NCBI RefSeq assembly: GCF_008368715.1 | Contig: NZ_SMRS01000001.1 | Span: 124,001 to 188,000 of the forward strand | DNA from: Nitrincola tapanii | GTDB lineage: Bacteria; Pseudomonadota; Gammaproteobacteria; Pseudomonadales; Balneatricaceae | Length of the DNA: 64,000 bases | Direction: 5' to 3' | In this document: positions 27,082 through 36,201 of the stretch, piece after piece | How the letters are laid out: each line of letters starts with the position of its first letter | Position numbering within the stretch: position 1 is the stretch's first letter | Made by a program: the position numbers and the translations under genes | Notes under the pieces: model-generated | Told to the model about the DNA's origin: nothing | The model's database searches: none | What the model saw: only the letters and a program-made list of their open reading frames with translations

Positions 27082-28395
27082 ATGACCGATAAATCTGCCC
27101 GCTCGGTGCCTGCCCATCGTCTTTCACGTCTAGCGCATCTAGGAGGTCTCGCGACACGGGTGGCTGGAGGTGTGGTGGCCGAGGGCGTACGTCAGCTGGC
27201 TAAGGGGCAGCGCCCGGAAGCGAAGGATCTACTCTTAACACCGGCCAACCTGCGGCGTGTGGCCGATAAATTGGCTCATCTACGCGGTGCCGCGATGAAG
27301 TTGGGTCAGCTGTTGTCGATGGATGCTGGGGATCTCATGCCGGTTGAGCTGGCCGAGTTGCTGGCAGGCTTACGCTCAGGGGCCACACCCATGCCGATGC
27401 TGCAGCTTGCTGCGGTGATGGAACAGAATCTTGGCTCAGATTGGCAAACACACTTCCAACAATTTTCTTTTTCCCCTCTAGCGGCCGCCTCGATCGGTCA
27501 AGTACATCAGGCAATCGATCGTCAGGGCAATCAGCTCGCACTCAAAATTCAGTATCCAGGTGTGCGTCAGAGCATCGATTCTGATGTTGATAATGTGGTC
27601 AGTTTGTTAAAGCTTTCACGCTTATTACCACCTGAGTTACCTCTGCAAGAGTTGATCGAAGAAGCAAAACGTCAACTTCATGCCGAAGCAGACTATCGTT
27701 TGGAAGCTGAGCATCTGCAGGCCTATCACCAGCACCTTAATCATCGTGAAGAGATTCGTGTACCGCAGTTTTACCCGGCGCTTTCGGGCGAAACCTTATT
27801 GTGTATGAGTTATGAGTCGGGCGCGGCGCTCGATCAACTCATCTATCAAGCTAGGCCGGAACGTCAGCGTATCGCCGCCCTGCTGTTAGAGCTGCTTATG
27901 CAGGAGTTGTTTGTGTTTGGACGCGTGCAAACCGACCCGAACTTTGCCAACTTCCTGTATGACCCCGCGAGTCGAGATTTGGTCTTACTGGATTTTGGTG
28001 CCACGCGTCTGTATAGCCCGCACTGGACGCAAGCCTATCGAGCCATCTTCCGTGCCGGTATTGCCCAGGATCGAGACGCGCTACTTGAGGCCGCGACACA
28101 GATCGGTTATTTCAAACGTGAAATCACGTCTGCTCAGCAGACGCAGGTGCTGAGCTTGTTCGAGTTGGCGATGGAGCCGCTGCGTGCCGAGACCTATGAT
28201 TTTGCCGCAACCGACCTAGCCAGACGTCTGCGTGATCAGGGTATGGAGTTGAGCCTACGCCAGGGCTACTGGCACTCACCCCCAATAGATGCTCTATTTT
28301 TGCATCGAAAATTGGCAGGTTTGTATCTGCTGTTTGCCCGCTTGGGGGTTAGCTTACCCTGTCGAGCACTCGTAGAGCCTTGGTTGGCAGACTGA
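27082..28395 (+). CDS. ABC1/ADCK (UbiB-like) atypical kinase family protein
   Basis: 437 residues from ATG 27082 with GGGAG eight bases upstream. The KxGQ motif (RGAAMKLGQLLSMD), the Ala-rich loop (AAASIGQVHQA), QLALKIQYPGV and LLDFGAT are ABC1 kinase marks. The catalytic loop reads QTDPNFANFL rather than the common ADPHPGN, a variant known in ADCK-like lineages. No C-terminal membrane helices as in true UbiB. Probably linked to isoprenoid or quinone lipids, but substrate unknown. Confidence 0.85.
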   Translation: MTDKSARSVPAHRLSRLAHLGGLATRVAGGVVAEGVRQLAKGQRPEAKDLLLTPANLRRVADKLAHLRGAAMKLGQLLSMDAGDLMPVELAELLAGLRSGATPMPMLQLAAVMEQNLGSDWQTHFQQFSFSPLAAASIGQVHQAIDRQGNQLALKIQYPGVRQSIDSDVDNVVSLLKLSRLLPPELPLQELIEEAKRQLHAEADYRLEAEHLQAYHQHLNHREEIRVPQFYPALSGETLLCMSYESGAALDQLIYQARPERQRIAALLLELLMQELFVFGRVQTDPNFANFLYDPASRDLVLLDFGATRLYSPHWTQAYRAIFRAGIAQDRDALLEAATQIGYFKREITSAQQTQVLSLFELAMEPLRAETYDFAATDLARRLRDQGMELSLRQGYWHSPPIDALFLHRKLAGLYLLFARLGVSLPCRALVEPWLAD

Positions 28396-28437
28396 TCGCC
28401 AGCGCAGACTTTTTTGATAAAAAAATAAAAAAAGAGC

Positions 28438-28490
28438 TGTAAGGAATACGCAGATGTTTCGACTCTATAAGGAATCCCGCCGATTCAACT
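28438..28490 (+). promoter_or_regulatory. Tandem GGAAT elements upstream of the RiPP operon
   Basis: Two related blocks lie head to tail: TGTAAGGAATACG (from 28438), then CTATAAGGAATCCC (from 28464), followed by CGACTC and CAACTC respectively. GGAAT is the classic -35 core of many ECF promoters, and the operon encodes an ECF-like sigma factor, so autoregulation is plausible. The -10 partner and spacing are uncertain. A GTAGG...CCTAC hairpin around CTAAGCTTAG follows in the leader. Confidence 0.35.
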
Positions 28491-28577
28491 CTGAATTTTA
28501 ATCTTTAAATCCACGACTGCGTAGGCAACAGCATCTAAGCTTAGACACCTACAGCGTGATTAAACGAGGCACTTAGC

Positions 28578-28868
28578 ATGAACGCAAAAAACAAAACTCT
28601 GACCGCAACTGGCGCAGCCCTGATGCTCTCTTTAAGCCTGACCGCGAATGCGACCAGCACACAAAACCCTTTCTCCGCTCAGATGTTGCCACAGGGCTAT
28701 GCTCAGCTTGCAGAAGCCAAATATGGTGAGGCGAAATGCGGTGAAGCCAAGTGTGGTGAAGCTAAAGGTGAAGAAGCGAAGTGTGGTGAAGCCAAATGCG
28801 GTGAAGCCAAATGTGGCGAAGAAAAAGCCGGAGAAGCGAAGTGCGGCGAAGGTAAGTGCGGCGGCTAA
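28578..28868 (+). CDS. hvfA: HvfA/bufferin-type RiPP metallophore precursor with Cys pentapeptide repeats
   Basis: 96 residues. A signal peptide (about 1-25, ending TANA) is followed by NPFSAQMLPQGYAQLA, as I recall from HvfA-type precursors, and then ten five-residue units from 28713 to 28862: EAKCG six times, EGKCG once (last), and three without Cys (EAKYG first, EAKGE fourth, EEKAG eighth). In Haemophilus HvfA, Cys in EGKCG motifs are turned into copper-binding oxazolone/thioamide groups by the MNIO enzyme. Seven such sites are predicted here. The product should be a periplasmic metal-binding peptide. The enzymes follow directly. Confidence 0.88.
   Translation: MNAKNKTLTATGAALMLSLSLTANATSTQNPFSAQMLPQGYAQLAEAKYGEAKCGEAKCGEAKGEEAKCGEAKCGEAKCGEEKAGEAKCGEGKCGG
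28713..28862 (+). repeat. Ten 15-bp tandem repeats coding the Cys pentapeptides
   Basis: Ten in-frame 15-base units, each starting GAA or GAG, follow one another without a break. Synonymous changes (GCC/GCG/GCT, TGC/TGT) show the array has diverged while the peptide is kept, so it is under protein-level selection. Unit number could change by slippage or recombination. Confidence 0.9.
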
Positions 28869-28876
28869 GCTGAATC

Positions 28877-28909
28877 CACCACCCGTTCGCCGTGAGCGGG
28901 TGGTGTTTT
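28877..28909 (+). terminator. Intrinsic terminator/attenuator between precursor and modifying enzymes
   Basis: CACCACCCG (28877-28885) and CGGGTGGTG (28897-28905) form a perfect 9-bp stem with an 11-base loop, followed by TTTTA. It lies eight bases after the precursor stop, inside the operon. Partial termination would give more precursor than enzyme mRNA, a layout common in RiPP operons. Confidence 0.8.
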
Positions 28910-28947
28910 AGATTGAGTGGCCGCCCGATTAAGACATGAGGTAAATA

Positions 28948-29814
28948 ATGCATCCTGTAAAGGTTTCTGTTGAGTCGATGAAGACTTCGTCTCAGGTCGG
29001 TTTAGGTTTTCGGCGTGAGCACCTAGACCAGTTCCAACCAGGACAGCTGCCGCAAGTCGATTTTTTCGAGGTGGCACCGGAAAACTGGATGACGCTGGGT
29101 GGGCGGCTAGGTAAGGCTTTTCGAGCCTACACCGAAGCACATCGATTTATTGCGCATGGTTTATCTCTCTCCTTAGGTGGCATTACACCTTTAGATCAAG
29201 ATTTCTTAAAACAGATTAAAGCCTTTCTCGATCTACATCAGATTGAATGGTTTTCTGAACATCTTTGCGCCTGCAGTGATGCAGGGCATCTCTATGATTT
29301 GATGCCGATTCCTTTTACGGATGAGGCTGTGTTCTATGTGGCAGGACGAATCCGAGAAACTATGGAGCGTTTGGATCGTCGGATTGCTATCGAGAACGTC
29401 TCTACTTATCTCGCCCACGGCCATACGATGAGTGAAGCCGAGTTCACCTGTGCGGTTCTTGCGGAAGCCGATTGCGATCTGCTCTTGGATGTGAACAATG
29501 TTTACGTCAACAGCATCAACCATGGTTTTGATGCACAGGCGTTTATTGAGGCGATGCCCACTGAGCGGGTGCGTTATATTCATATAGCGGGGCATCATCG
29601 TGAAACCGAACATTTGATTGTGGATACGCATGGTGCTGAGGTGGATGAGCCGGTTTGGGCTTTGCTGGCACACACCTATCGAACCCATGGGCCCCTGCCC
29701 ACGTTATTGGAGCGCGATTTTAATCTACCGCCGCTTGCGCAATTGCTACAAGAAACTGAAACCATTCGTCATTATTTGCAGCAGTCCCACCCCCTGTCAG
29801 CGGAGGCGTGTTGA
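28948..29814 (+). CDS. hvfB: MNIO (DUF692) multinuclear iron enzyme of the RiPP operon
   Basis: 288 residues, ATG with GAGGT upstream. DUF692/MNIO TIM-barrel family (BufB/HvfB), which uses two or three iron ions to oxidise Cys in precursor peptides. Conserved pieces seen: GLGFRREHLDQF, VAPENWM, AHGLSLSLGG, WFSEHL, RIAIENVSTYLA, LLLDVNNVYVNSINHG and YIHIAGHH, which hold the His/Asp/Glu iron ligands. It acts in the cytosol with the next gene's product before export of the peptide. Stop overlaps the next ATG (TGATG). Confidence 0.92.
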   Translation: MHPVKVSVESMKTSSQVGLGFRREHLDQFQPGQLPQVDFFEVAPENWMTLGGRLGKAFRAYTEAHRFIAHGLSLSLGGITPLDQDFLKQIKAFLDLHQIEWFSEHLCACSDAGHLYDLMPIPFTDEAVFYVAGRIRETMERLDRRIAIENVSTYLAHGHTMSEAEFTCAVLAEADCDLLLDVNNVYVNSINHGFDAQAFIEAMPTERVRYIHIAGHHRETEHLIVDTHGAEVDEPVWALLAHTYRTHGPLPTLLERDFNLPPLAQLLQETETIRHYLQQSHPLSAEAC

Positions 29815-30632
29815 TGACTCACTCAGTCCCCGAGGCGTATCGCCAAACACTCCTAGAGTTTTCAGCACAGATCCGTGATCCGCAAAGGCCTTTGCCCGAT
29901 GCTTTGCCGAAGCCGGCGATGAGTGTGTATCAGCGTTTATTTTTTAATAATATCAGCCGTTTTCTGAGTCAGTGTTTTCCGATCTATAAACAGCTTCTGT
30001 CAGCCGTACGTTGGCAGCAAGAGGTGCGTGGTTTTATGCAGCATTACCACTGCAGATCACCCCTGTTTTACGACATCTCCGCGGAATATATTGCGTATGT
30101 GCAGTCTGATTTGCGCCCAGTGCCGGCCGATGATCCTCCTTTTCTGCTGGAACTCTTGCATTATGAGTGGATTGAGCTGGCGCTTTCTATCGATCCAGCG
30201 GATATCACGCCGCAAGCGCATGCAATAGGCTGGGATGAAGTGTTGGAGATCTCACCCCTGGCTTGGCTCTTGGCGTACCAGTTTCCCGTGCATCAGCTGT
30301 GTGCTGAATATCAACCGCAAGAGCCTCCAGAACAACCGACCTGGATTTTGGCTTACCGTAATCTTGAGGATAAGGTGCGTTTTAGTCATTTAAATCTATT
30401 TAGCGCGCGTCTTTTCCAGGCGCTTGCCTCTGCATCTGAGCCTTTAATCCGTATTTTACAGACGTTGGCAGAAGAAGCAGGGAACTTGCCGCCGGGTCGA
30501 GAGCTGTCTGAAGATCAGGCCGATGAATGGAAGCAAACCCCTTTTGTGCAAGGGGCTTGGGAGTTGATTCACGGTTGGCAGCAAGAGGGGATCGTCCTGG
30601 GATCTCGGCCTAAGCAGGAGCTGTACGTATGA
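29814..30632 (+). CDS. hvfC: DUF2063 partner protein of the MNIO enzyme
   Basis: 272 residues from ATG 29814, with GGAGG seven bases upstream (GTG and TTG just before are rejected). The N-terminal DUF2063 domain (about 8-95: AYRQTLLEFSAQIRDP, YQRLFFNNISRFLSQCFPIYKQLL) contacts the MNIO enzyme and probably presents the precursor leader. The C-terminal part (about 100-270) has HYEWIELAL. BufC/HvfC family. Coupled to both neighbours: one base overlap before, four after. Confidence 0.9.
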   Translation: MTHSVPEAYRQTLLEFSAQIRDPQRPLPDALPKPAMSVYQRLFFNNISRFLSQCFPIYKQLLSAVRWQQEVRGFMQHYHCRSPLFYDISAEYIAYVQSDLRPVPADDPPFLLELLHYEWIELALSIDPADITPQAHAIGWDEVLEISPLAWLLAYQFPVHQLCAEYQPQEPPEQPTWILAYRNLEDKVRFSHLNLFSARLFQALASASEPLIRILQTLAEEAGNLPPGRELSEDQADEWKQTPFVQGAWELIHGWQQEGIVLGSRPKQELYV

Positions 30633-31243
30633 CATTAGATCCCTGCTTTGCAGCTGATCTTGCGGCGTCGACAGAGGAAAAGCAGCAGCGGCTTTGGGCG
30701 TTGCGTCCAAGGCTTCTCGCTTTTGCACGCATGCAGCTGTCCCATGCACAGGATGCTGAAGATCTGGTGCAAGAGACTCTCACTTTGGCCTGGCAGAAGT
30801 TAGACAGCTTTCGCGGGGAGTCGCGGTTTGAAACCTGGGTGTTTGGTATTTTGCGCCATAAATTGTTAGACGCCATTCGTGCGCGTATGGCGCTTGCGCC
30901 TTTTATTTATCAAGAGGAGTTGGTTGCGGAAACAGACGAACTCTTTAAAGAAAATGAGCAATGGACGCAAGTGAGTGCACCGGCAGAATGGAGTGAGCCG
31001 GAGAAGAGTCTGGAAAAAGATCACTTTTGGCAGGTCTTTGATATTTGTGTCTATCACCTTCCCGATCAAACAGCGCGTGTTTTCACCTTGCGCGAGCTGA
31101 TCGGCATGGAAACCGACGAGATCTGTAAATGTTTGGAAATTTCAGAAGATAATTGCTGGGTCATCTTGCACCGAGCACGTTTAAAGTTGCGGGCGTGCTT
31201 AGAGCGCAGTTGGTTCTTATCCGAAGGAGGGCGTTCGTCATGA
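30629..31243 (+). CDS. ECF-like RNA polymerase sigma factor of the RiPP operon
   Basis: 204 residues, ATG overlapping the previous stop by four bases. Region 2: RPRLLAFARMQLSHAQDAEDLVQETL, then FETWVFGILRHKLLDAIR; region 4: PDQTARVFTLRELIGMETDEICKCLEISEDNCWVILHRARLKLRACLE. An acidic linker of about 50 residues separates them. Probably directs transcription of the operon and perhaps other metal-stress genes. A cysteine (EICKCLE) in region 4 is noted. Confidence 0.92.
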   Translation: MTLDPCFAADLAASTEEKQQRLWALRPRLLAFARMQLSHAQDAEDLVQETLTLAWQKLDSFRGESRFETWVFGILRHKLLDAIRARMALAPFIYQEELVAETDELFKENEQWTQVSAPAEWSEPEKSLEKDHFWQVFDICVYHLPDQTARVFTLRELIGMETDEICKCLEISEDNCWVILHRARLKLRACLERSWFLSEGGRSS

Positions 31244-31425
31244 AGTCCATGTACTCCTGTAAACATGCGACAGCCCTGATGTCGAAACAGTTGGATGGGC
31301 GTCTGAATTGGCGCGAATGGCTCTGGCTCTACACACATTTGATGATGTGCGCAAACTGTCGGCGTTGTTATCGCCAATTCCGGCAGTTGCATAAAGCGTG
31401 TGAAACACGACGTCGCAGCAGTTAA
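31240..31425 (+). CDS. Small zinc-finger anti-sigma factor
   Basis: 61 residues from ATG 31240, overlapping the sigma stop (ATGA), with AGGAGG upstream. SCKHATALMSKQLD, then HLMMCANCRRCYRQ, has the His-x3-Cys-x2-Cys of zf-HC2/ZAS anti-sigma proteins. There is no membrane segment, so it should be cytosolic and could sense metal or oxidation directly by losing zinc. Only six bases separate it from the convergent usp gene. Confidence 0.82.
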   Translation: MKSMYSCKHATALMSKQLDGRLNWREWLWLYTHLMMCANCRRCYRQFRQLHKACETRRRSS

Positions 31426-31431
31426 GGCGAC

Positions 31432-32286
31432 TCAACGTAAAATGAGCAGGGGTATCTGACTTTTCTGCAAGAGCTTAGTGGTGGTGCTACCGACTAAAAA
31501 CTGGCGGATGCGTGAGTGGCCATAGGCCCCCATGACCAAAAGATCCACACTCAAATCGGAGATGGCTTGCTGAATACAAGGAGCCACCTCACCGGCACGA
31601 ATTTCACAATTGACTTCAAAGCCTTGAGCGGCCAGTTGAGCGGCGGCTTCATCCAACAAGGATTGTTCGATCTCGGTGTTCGCACCGATCAGCAGCAAGG
31701 TGCAAGGAATGCCACGGAGAAGTGGGCTGGCTGCGATGCGCTCAAGAATGCTGCGAGAGGTTTGGCTGGCGTCATAAGCAACCATAAAGCGTTTGGGTGG
31801 CACAAAATCCCCGACCGTAACTAGGATAGGGTGATGCAGTGTGCGTATCACGCTTTCTAGGTGCGTGCCAACATGCTGCTGTCCCGGTTGTTCATGGCAG
31901 CCTTCGCGGCCCATCACCAATAAGCCTATCTCCGCTTCCAGGGTCGTTAGGGATTCTTGCAGTGTGCCATGACGCTGCAGGGTTTCGCTCTCGCTGATAC
32001 CTTGCTGCAGCACGCGCTGTTGAGCCTCTTCCAGCATCAAGCGGCCTTGCTCCCGAAGTAAACGCGAGCGTTGTTGATCCAATTCAGCCAGCTCTTCCAG
32101 CAGGTGTTCACGTGTACCTAAGCCAATGCTGCCACTTAAATTGGTGGCAGGGAGTGTGTTAGGTTTTTCTAATGCATGTAAGAGTGTCAGAGGGGCCTTC
32201 ATTTTTTGGCTGGCCCAAGCGGCGTAATCACACACCGTTTCGGCCATGTGGTTGAAGGTATCAATACAGGCGATGACTTTGCTCAT
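31432..32286 (-). CDS. Tandem universal stress protein (UspA family)
   Basis: 284 residues with two Usp domains (about 1-140 and 150-284). The second keeps the ATP-binding signature G-x2-G-x9-G-S/T in MGAYGHSRIRQFLVGSTT; the first has a weaker version (MGREG). It lies 12 bases after the SulP transporter gene and probably forms an operon with it, a pairing often seen for SulP/BicA-like transporters. Possible role in regulating or protecting transport under stress. Confidence 0.88.
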   Translation of the reverse strand: MSKVIACIDTFNHMAETVCDYAAWASQKMKAPLTLLHALEKPNTLPATNLSGSIGLGTREHLLEELAELDQQRSRLLREQGRLMLEEAQQRVLQQGISESETLQRHGTLQESLTTLEAEIGLLVMGREGCHEQPGQQHVGTHLESVIRTLHHPILVTVGDFVPPKRFMVAYDASQTSRSILERIAASPLLRGIPCTLLLIGANTEIEQSLLDEAAAQLAAQGFEVNCEIRAGEVAPCIQQAISDLSVDLLVMGAYGHSRIRQFLVGSTTTKLLQKSQIPLLILR

Positions 32287-32298
32287 AAACGGCTCCTT

Positions 32299-33774
32299 TT
32301 AGTGACCCATCAGCTTTTCAACAGCATCAGGTTTATCGTGAACGCCGAAGCGATCAACAATGGTGGCACTGGCCTCGTTTAGACCTGTAATGTCGACTTC
32401 AACACCCTCGCGGCGGAACTTGATGACGGCTTTATCTAAGGCGGCCACCGCTGTGATATCCCAGAAATGGGCACGCTGCAAATCGATGATAACCCTATCG
32501 AGATCTTCTTTAAAATCAAAGGAATTAATAAATTGATCTGCCGAGCTGAAAAACACCTGGCCTACCACGGTGTAGTGACGCGTCTTAGCGTCTTTAACCG
32601 ATTGGATCAGTAAGAAACGACCCACTTTGTTAGCAAAGAATAGGGAAGCCAGCAACACACCCACAAAGACACCATAGGCTAGGTTATGTGTAGCGACCAC
32701 AACGGCAACCGTGGCCAGCATAACGACATTGGTGGATAGGGGGTAATGCTTCAAATTCCGAATAGAGTCCCAGCTGAAGGTGCCAATCGACACCATGATC
32801 ATCACCGCAACCAGAGCGGCCATAGGAATTTGACCAATCCAATCACTTAAAAAAACAACCATGATCAAAAGTAAAATGCCTGCGGTGAGGGTGGAAAGAC
32901 GACCACGGCCACCGGATTTAATATTGATAATGGATTGTCCGATCATCGCACAACCGGCCATGCCTCCCATCAAACCTGCACCGATGTTGGCAATCCCCTG
33001 GCCTTTGCATTCACGATTCTTATCACTGGAAGTATCGGTTAAATCATCGACAATGGTCGCGGTCATCAAGGATTCCAGCATGCCGACCACAGCGAGTGCG
33101 GCGGAGTAAGGCAAAATGATCCACAGAGTTTCCAGTGTCAGGGGCACCTCAGGCCAGAGAAAAACAGGGAGAGTATCAGGTAGATCCCCCATATCACTGA
33201 CGGTGCGAATATCCAAATCCAGCCAGATCGCCAAGCCAGTCAGGACAAGAATACAGACGAGAGGAGAGGGGATCGTTTTATTTAAGTAAGGAAACAGATA
33301 AATGATGGCGAGTCCCCCTGCTGTCATGGCATAAACATGCCAAGTCACCTGGGTGAGTTCGGGCAGTTGCGCCATAAAAATCAGAATCGCCAGGGCATTC
33401 ACAAAACCGGTGACCACCGAGCGTGAAACAAAACGCATCAAGCTGCCCAGTTTCAAATAACCGGCTGCGATCTGCAGAACACCGGTGAGTAGCGTGGCGG
33501 CAAGGAGATATTCTAAGCCATGCTCACGTACAAGTGTGACCATCAGCAGAGCCATAGCACCGGTTGCCGCCGAGATCATACCGGGCCGACCGCCGACGAT
33601 CGCAATAATCACAGCGATACAGAAAGAGGCATAGAGACCCACACGCGGATCCACACCGGCAATAATCGAAAAGGCGATGGCTTCGGGGATCAGCGCTAAA
33701 GCCACAACCAAACCGGCTAATAGATCACCACGAATATTCCCGAACCAGTCCTGGCGGGTAGAGGATAAAATCAT
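32299..33774 (-). CDS. SulP-family anion transporter with STAS domain
   Basis: 491 residues from ATG 33774 (AGGAT seven bases upstream; an in-frame ATG at 33798 is less well placed). [36 protein letters not shown] is the SulP signature, with about 12 membrane helices and a C-terminal STAS domain (about 395-491, [25 protein letters not shown]). Substrate could be sulfate, bicarbonate (BicA-like, often with Usp neighbours) or an organic acid; sequence alone does not decide. Confidence 0.88.
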   Translation of the reverse strand: MILSSTRQDWFGNIRGDLLAGLVVALALIPEAIAFSIIAGVDPRVGLYASFCIAVIIAIVGGRPGMISAATGAMALLMVTLVREHGLEYLLAATLLTGVLQIAAGYLKLGSLMRFVSRSVVTGFVNALAILIFMAQLPELTQVTWHVYAMTAGGLAIIYLFPYLNKTIPSPLVCILVLTGLAIWLDLDIRTVSDMGDLPDTLPVFLWPEVPLTLETLWIILPYSAALAVVGMLESLMTATIVDDLTDTSSDKNRECKGQGIANIGAGLMGGMAGCAMIGQSIINIKSGGRGRLSTLTAGILLLIMVVFLSDWIGQIPMAALVAVMIMVSIGTFSWDSIRNLKHYPLSTNVVMLATVAVVVATHNLAYGVFVGVLLASLFFANKVGRFLLIQSVKDAKTRHYTVVGQVFFSSADQFINSFDFKEDLDRVIIDLQRAHFWDITAVAALDKAVIKFRREGVEVDITGLNEASATIVDRFGVHDKPDAVEKLMGH

Positions 33775-34089
33775 TTCAGTATCCTGAGATAATGGCAAAG
33801 GTGTCCGCGCTCAAAAGAGATCGGAAAAGCAATTGCTTAGTGAATAGGATTTAGTATAAAAGTAGTAAGTGTCTCAAGGCTTCGACGCGCATTTGCTTTG
33901 ACCATCGACATTGAGAATCAGGCGCGACGCTTTAAAGTGAATGAAAACCTTAAAGGCGTTCGGAGGGATCAAACGCTAGGGTGGAGTGACTCGTGTCCGC
34001 ATTCTGGTGTCCTGACATTGCGCATGCAAAAAATAGCTTGGAATTATAGGGATCAGCCTAGTGTTTGTAAAATTGACGAGGATGCTGGC
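33775..34089. other. Divergent gap between the SulP gene and the chemoreceptor
   Basis: About 315 bases. It contains the palindrome AAGCAATTGCTT (33827-33838) and, reading leftward, a TATACT (33858-33853) that may be the -10 of the SulP gene. The right part (33898-34089) is an open in-frame extension of the chemoreceptor, rejected as coding since it shows no family similarity. No clear flagellar sigma-28 promoter was found. Confidence 0.3.
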
Positions 34090-36129
34090 ATGTTAAATCG
34101 TTTAACCATGACGCAAAAATGGCTGGTCACGCTGGTTCCCATCGTGATCCTGATTACTCTGGGTATGGTGTTCTTTGTCTACAGCCTGGTCACGGATACG
34201 GTGACGCAAGAGGCGCGCGAACGTAGCTTGGAGTTGGCACAGGCGGAAGGCCAGGCATTGGCGTCACAGTTGCTGACACACCTCGATAGCGTAGAAGCCC
34301 TGGCCAGTGTGATGAAGACGCGGCATGCGATTTTGGACATCGAGCGTCGCGATTACAGCAATCAATTCTTACAGCAGTTTTTATCGGATCGCCCTACGCT
34401 GCTCGGTGCCTGGACGCTCTGGGAAGCGAATGCTTTTGATGGATTGGACAGCCTCTATCAAAATACCTCAGGTCACGATGCCAGCGGTCGTTACATCCCT
34501 TATTGGTATCGTGATGGGCAGGTGATCGCTATGGACCCTCTGGTGGATTATGAAGTCCCGGGAGAGGGCGATTATTACCTGTTAGCCAAACAAAACCTAA
34601 AGCCCGTCATTCTTGATCCGTATTTGTATCCCGTGGGTGATCAAGAGGTGTTGTTAACCTCCATCGTGGTTCCTATCCTTGAAGAAGGGGTCTTTAAAGG
34701 TGTTGTGGGTGTGGATCTGTCGGTGTCGAGCCTGCAAAACGCTATGGCGGCGCTCCAACCTTTTGGCGGGGTGGCCGCTTTATTTGGTGCGGAAGGAACG
34801 ATTATTGCGCATCCAGATGAAGGACGTTTAGGGCGCTTGTTGCAAGACACAGAAGCACAAAATCTGGGTGCGGCTTTGCCCAATTTCCAGCAAGCCCTAC
34901 GCCAGGGGCAGACCTTCGAAATACAGATGCCGACGGCTTTAATTGGTGGCGGCGAGGCTTTGTTGGTGAGCCAGCCGGTCGAATTGGGAGAGACGCAAAC
35001 ACACTGGACGCTCTTGTTGGCTATGCCCATGAGCGCAGTCCTCGAGGATGTGGGTGCGCTTACGCAAAAAGTGCTCTTCGCCGGTCTTGCTGGTTTGGTG
35101 CTCTTGATTCTGACGATTCTGATTTTGAGTCGTGCCCTTTCACGTCCACTACAAACGGTGGTGGATGCGATGCAATCGATTGCATCGGGTCAGGGCGACT
35201 TAACGCGCCGCTTGCCGGTCAAGGGCAAAGACGAAGTGGCAGAAATCAGTCGTTCTTTTAATGCGTTTGCGGAACAGATTCGGCATCTGATCAGTGAACT
35301 AGCGGGCCATAGTGCGACCCTAAACTCAGCCTCGGCGGAACTGCGTGATCTCAGCTCCACTTCGCTACATGGGATTGAAAAGCAGCGCGCTGAAATAGAG
35401 ATGGTGGCTGCCGCGATGGATGAGCTGACCGCTTCGGTGAATGAGGTGGCGGATAACGCTCAGCGTGCCGCCGATGCGACGCGTGCAGGCAGTCAAGAAG
35501 TGGCGGGTGGCTGCAGTGTGATTGATGCCATCGTCAACAATATTCGTGCTCAAGCGCAGGATACAGAGGCTACAGCCGTACAGATTGCGGAACTGGATGA
35601 AGGCAGCCAAGCGATCGGTCAGGTGATCGGGGTGATTCAAGGCATTGCAGAGCAGACCAACCTTTTGGCCTTGAATGCTGCGATTGAAGCGGCACGTGCC
35701 GGTGAGCAGGGACGGGGGTTTGCTGTCGTCGCGGATGAGGTGCGTACCCTCGCGACTCGTACGCACAGTGCGACTGAAGAAATTGCCCAGACCATTGATC
35801 GTTTGCAGCAGTTAACTGCAGAAGTGGTGCGTGCCATGAGCCAGAATAAAGATAAGTCGATCCGCAGTGTGGAACTGGCCGAAGCGGGGATGCAGGCGTT
35901 GCAGCAGATCGAATTACAGATAGGCCGCGTCGAAAATATGAATCTCCAGGTGGCGTCGGCGACTGAAGAGCAATCCGCAACCACACAAGAACTGTCGCGC
36001 AACTTGGTGACGATTAGTCAAATTACTGAAGCCAGCGCTCAGGGTGCAGAAGCCACGGCTCGTGGCAGTGAGTCTTTGCAAGGCTTGGCACAAGAGTTGG
36101 GGCAGAGGGTCAGTCGTTTTCGTTATTAA
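34090..36129 (+). CDS. Methyl-accepting chemotaxis protein with dCache sensor
   Basis: 679 residues from ATG 34090 (GAGGA eight bases upstream, directly before [11 protein letters not shown]); the open frame starts at 33898. Membrane helix 1 (about 12-34), a periplasmic dCache-type sensor (about 40-320: [27 protein letters not shown]), helix 2 (about 330-352), HAMP (to about 405) and the signalling domain, whose tip [37 protein letters not shown] is near-perfect. Ligand unknown. No C-terminal CheR-binding pentapeptide is seen. Confidence 0.92.
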   Translation: MLNRLTMTQKWLVTLVPIVILITLGMVFFVYSLVTDTVTQEARERSLELAQAEGQALASQLLTHLDSVEALASVMKTRHAILDIERRDYSNQFLQQFLSDRPTLLGAWTLWEANAFDGLDSLYQNTSGHDASGRYIPYWYRDGQVIAMDPLVDYEVPGEGDYYLLAKQNLKPVILDPYLYPVGDQEVLLTSIVVPILEEGVFKGVVGVDLSVSSLQNAMAALQPFGGVAALFGAEGTIIAHPDEGRLGRLLQDTEAQNLGAALPNFQQALRQGQTFEIQMPTALIGGGEALLVSQPVELGETQTHWTLLLAMPMSAVLEDVGALTQKVLFAGLAGLVLLILTILILSRALSRPLQTVVDAMQSIASGQGDLTRRLPVKGKDEVAEISRSFNAFAEQIRHLISELAGHSATLNSASAELRDLSSTSLHGIEKQRAEIEMVAAAMDELTASVNEVADNAQRAADATRAGSQEVAGGCSVIDAIVNNIRAQAQDTEATAVQIAELDEGSQAIGQVIGVIQGIAEQTNLLALNAAIEAARAGEQGRGFAVVADEVRTLATRTHSATEEIAQTIDRLQQLTAEVVRAMSQNKDKSIRSVELAEAGMQALQQIELQIGRVENMNLQVASATEEQSATTQELSRNLVTISQITEASAQGAEATARGSESLQGLAQELGQRVSRFRY

Positions 36130-36201
36130 GGATTCTTCTGCAAAATTCACTTAAACAGGATAAAATAACGCCTTTTCGCTGCGACTTAGGGTAGCAAGGC
36201 T

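Noticed and set aside
28713-28862. CRISPR-like or intergenic minisatellite array
   Set aside because: Units are contiguous with no spacers and code for conserved pentapeptides.
28648-28911. Second rightward frame through the Cys-repeat array, and a leftward frame opposite it
   Set aside because: Both are periodic shadows of the 15-base repeats; only the first frame has a signal peptide and the family start.
33898-34089. 64-residue N-terminal extension of the chemoreceptor
   Set aside because: No similarity to receptor N-termini; a good ribosome site precedes ATG 34090, directly before the first membrane helix.
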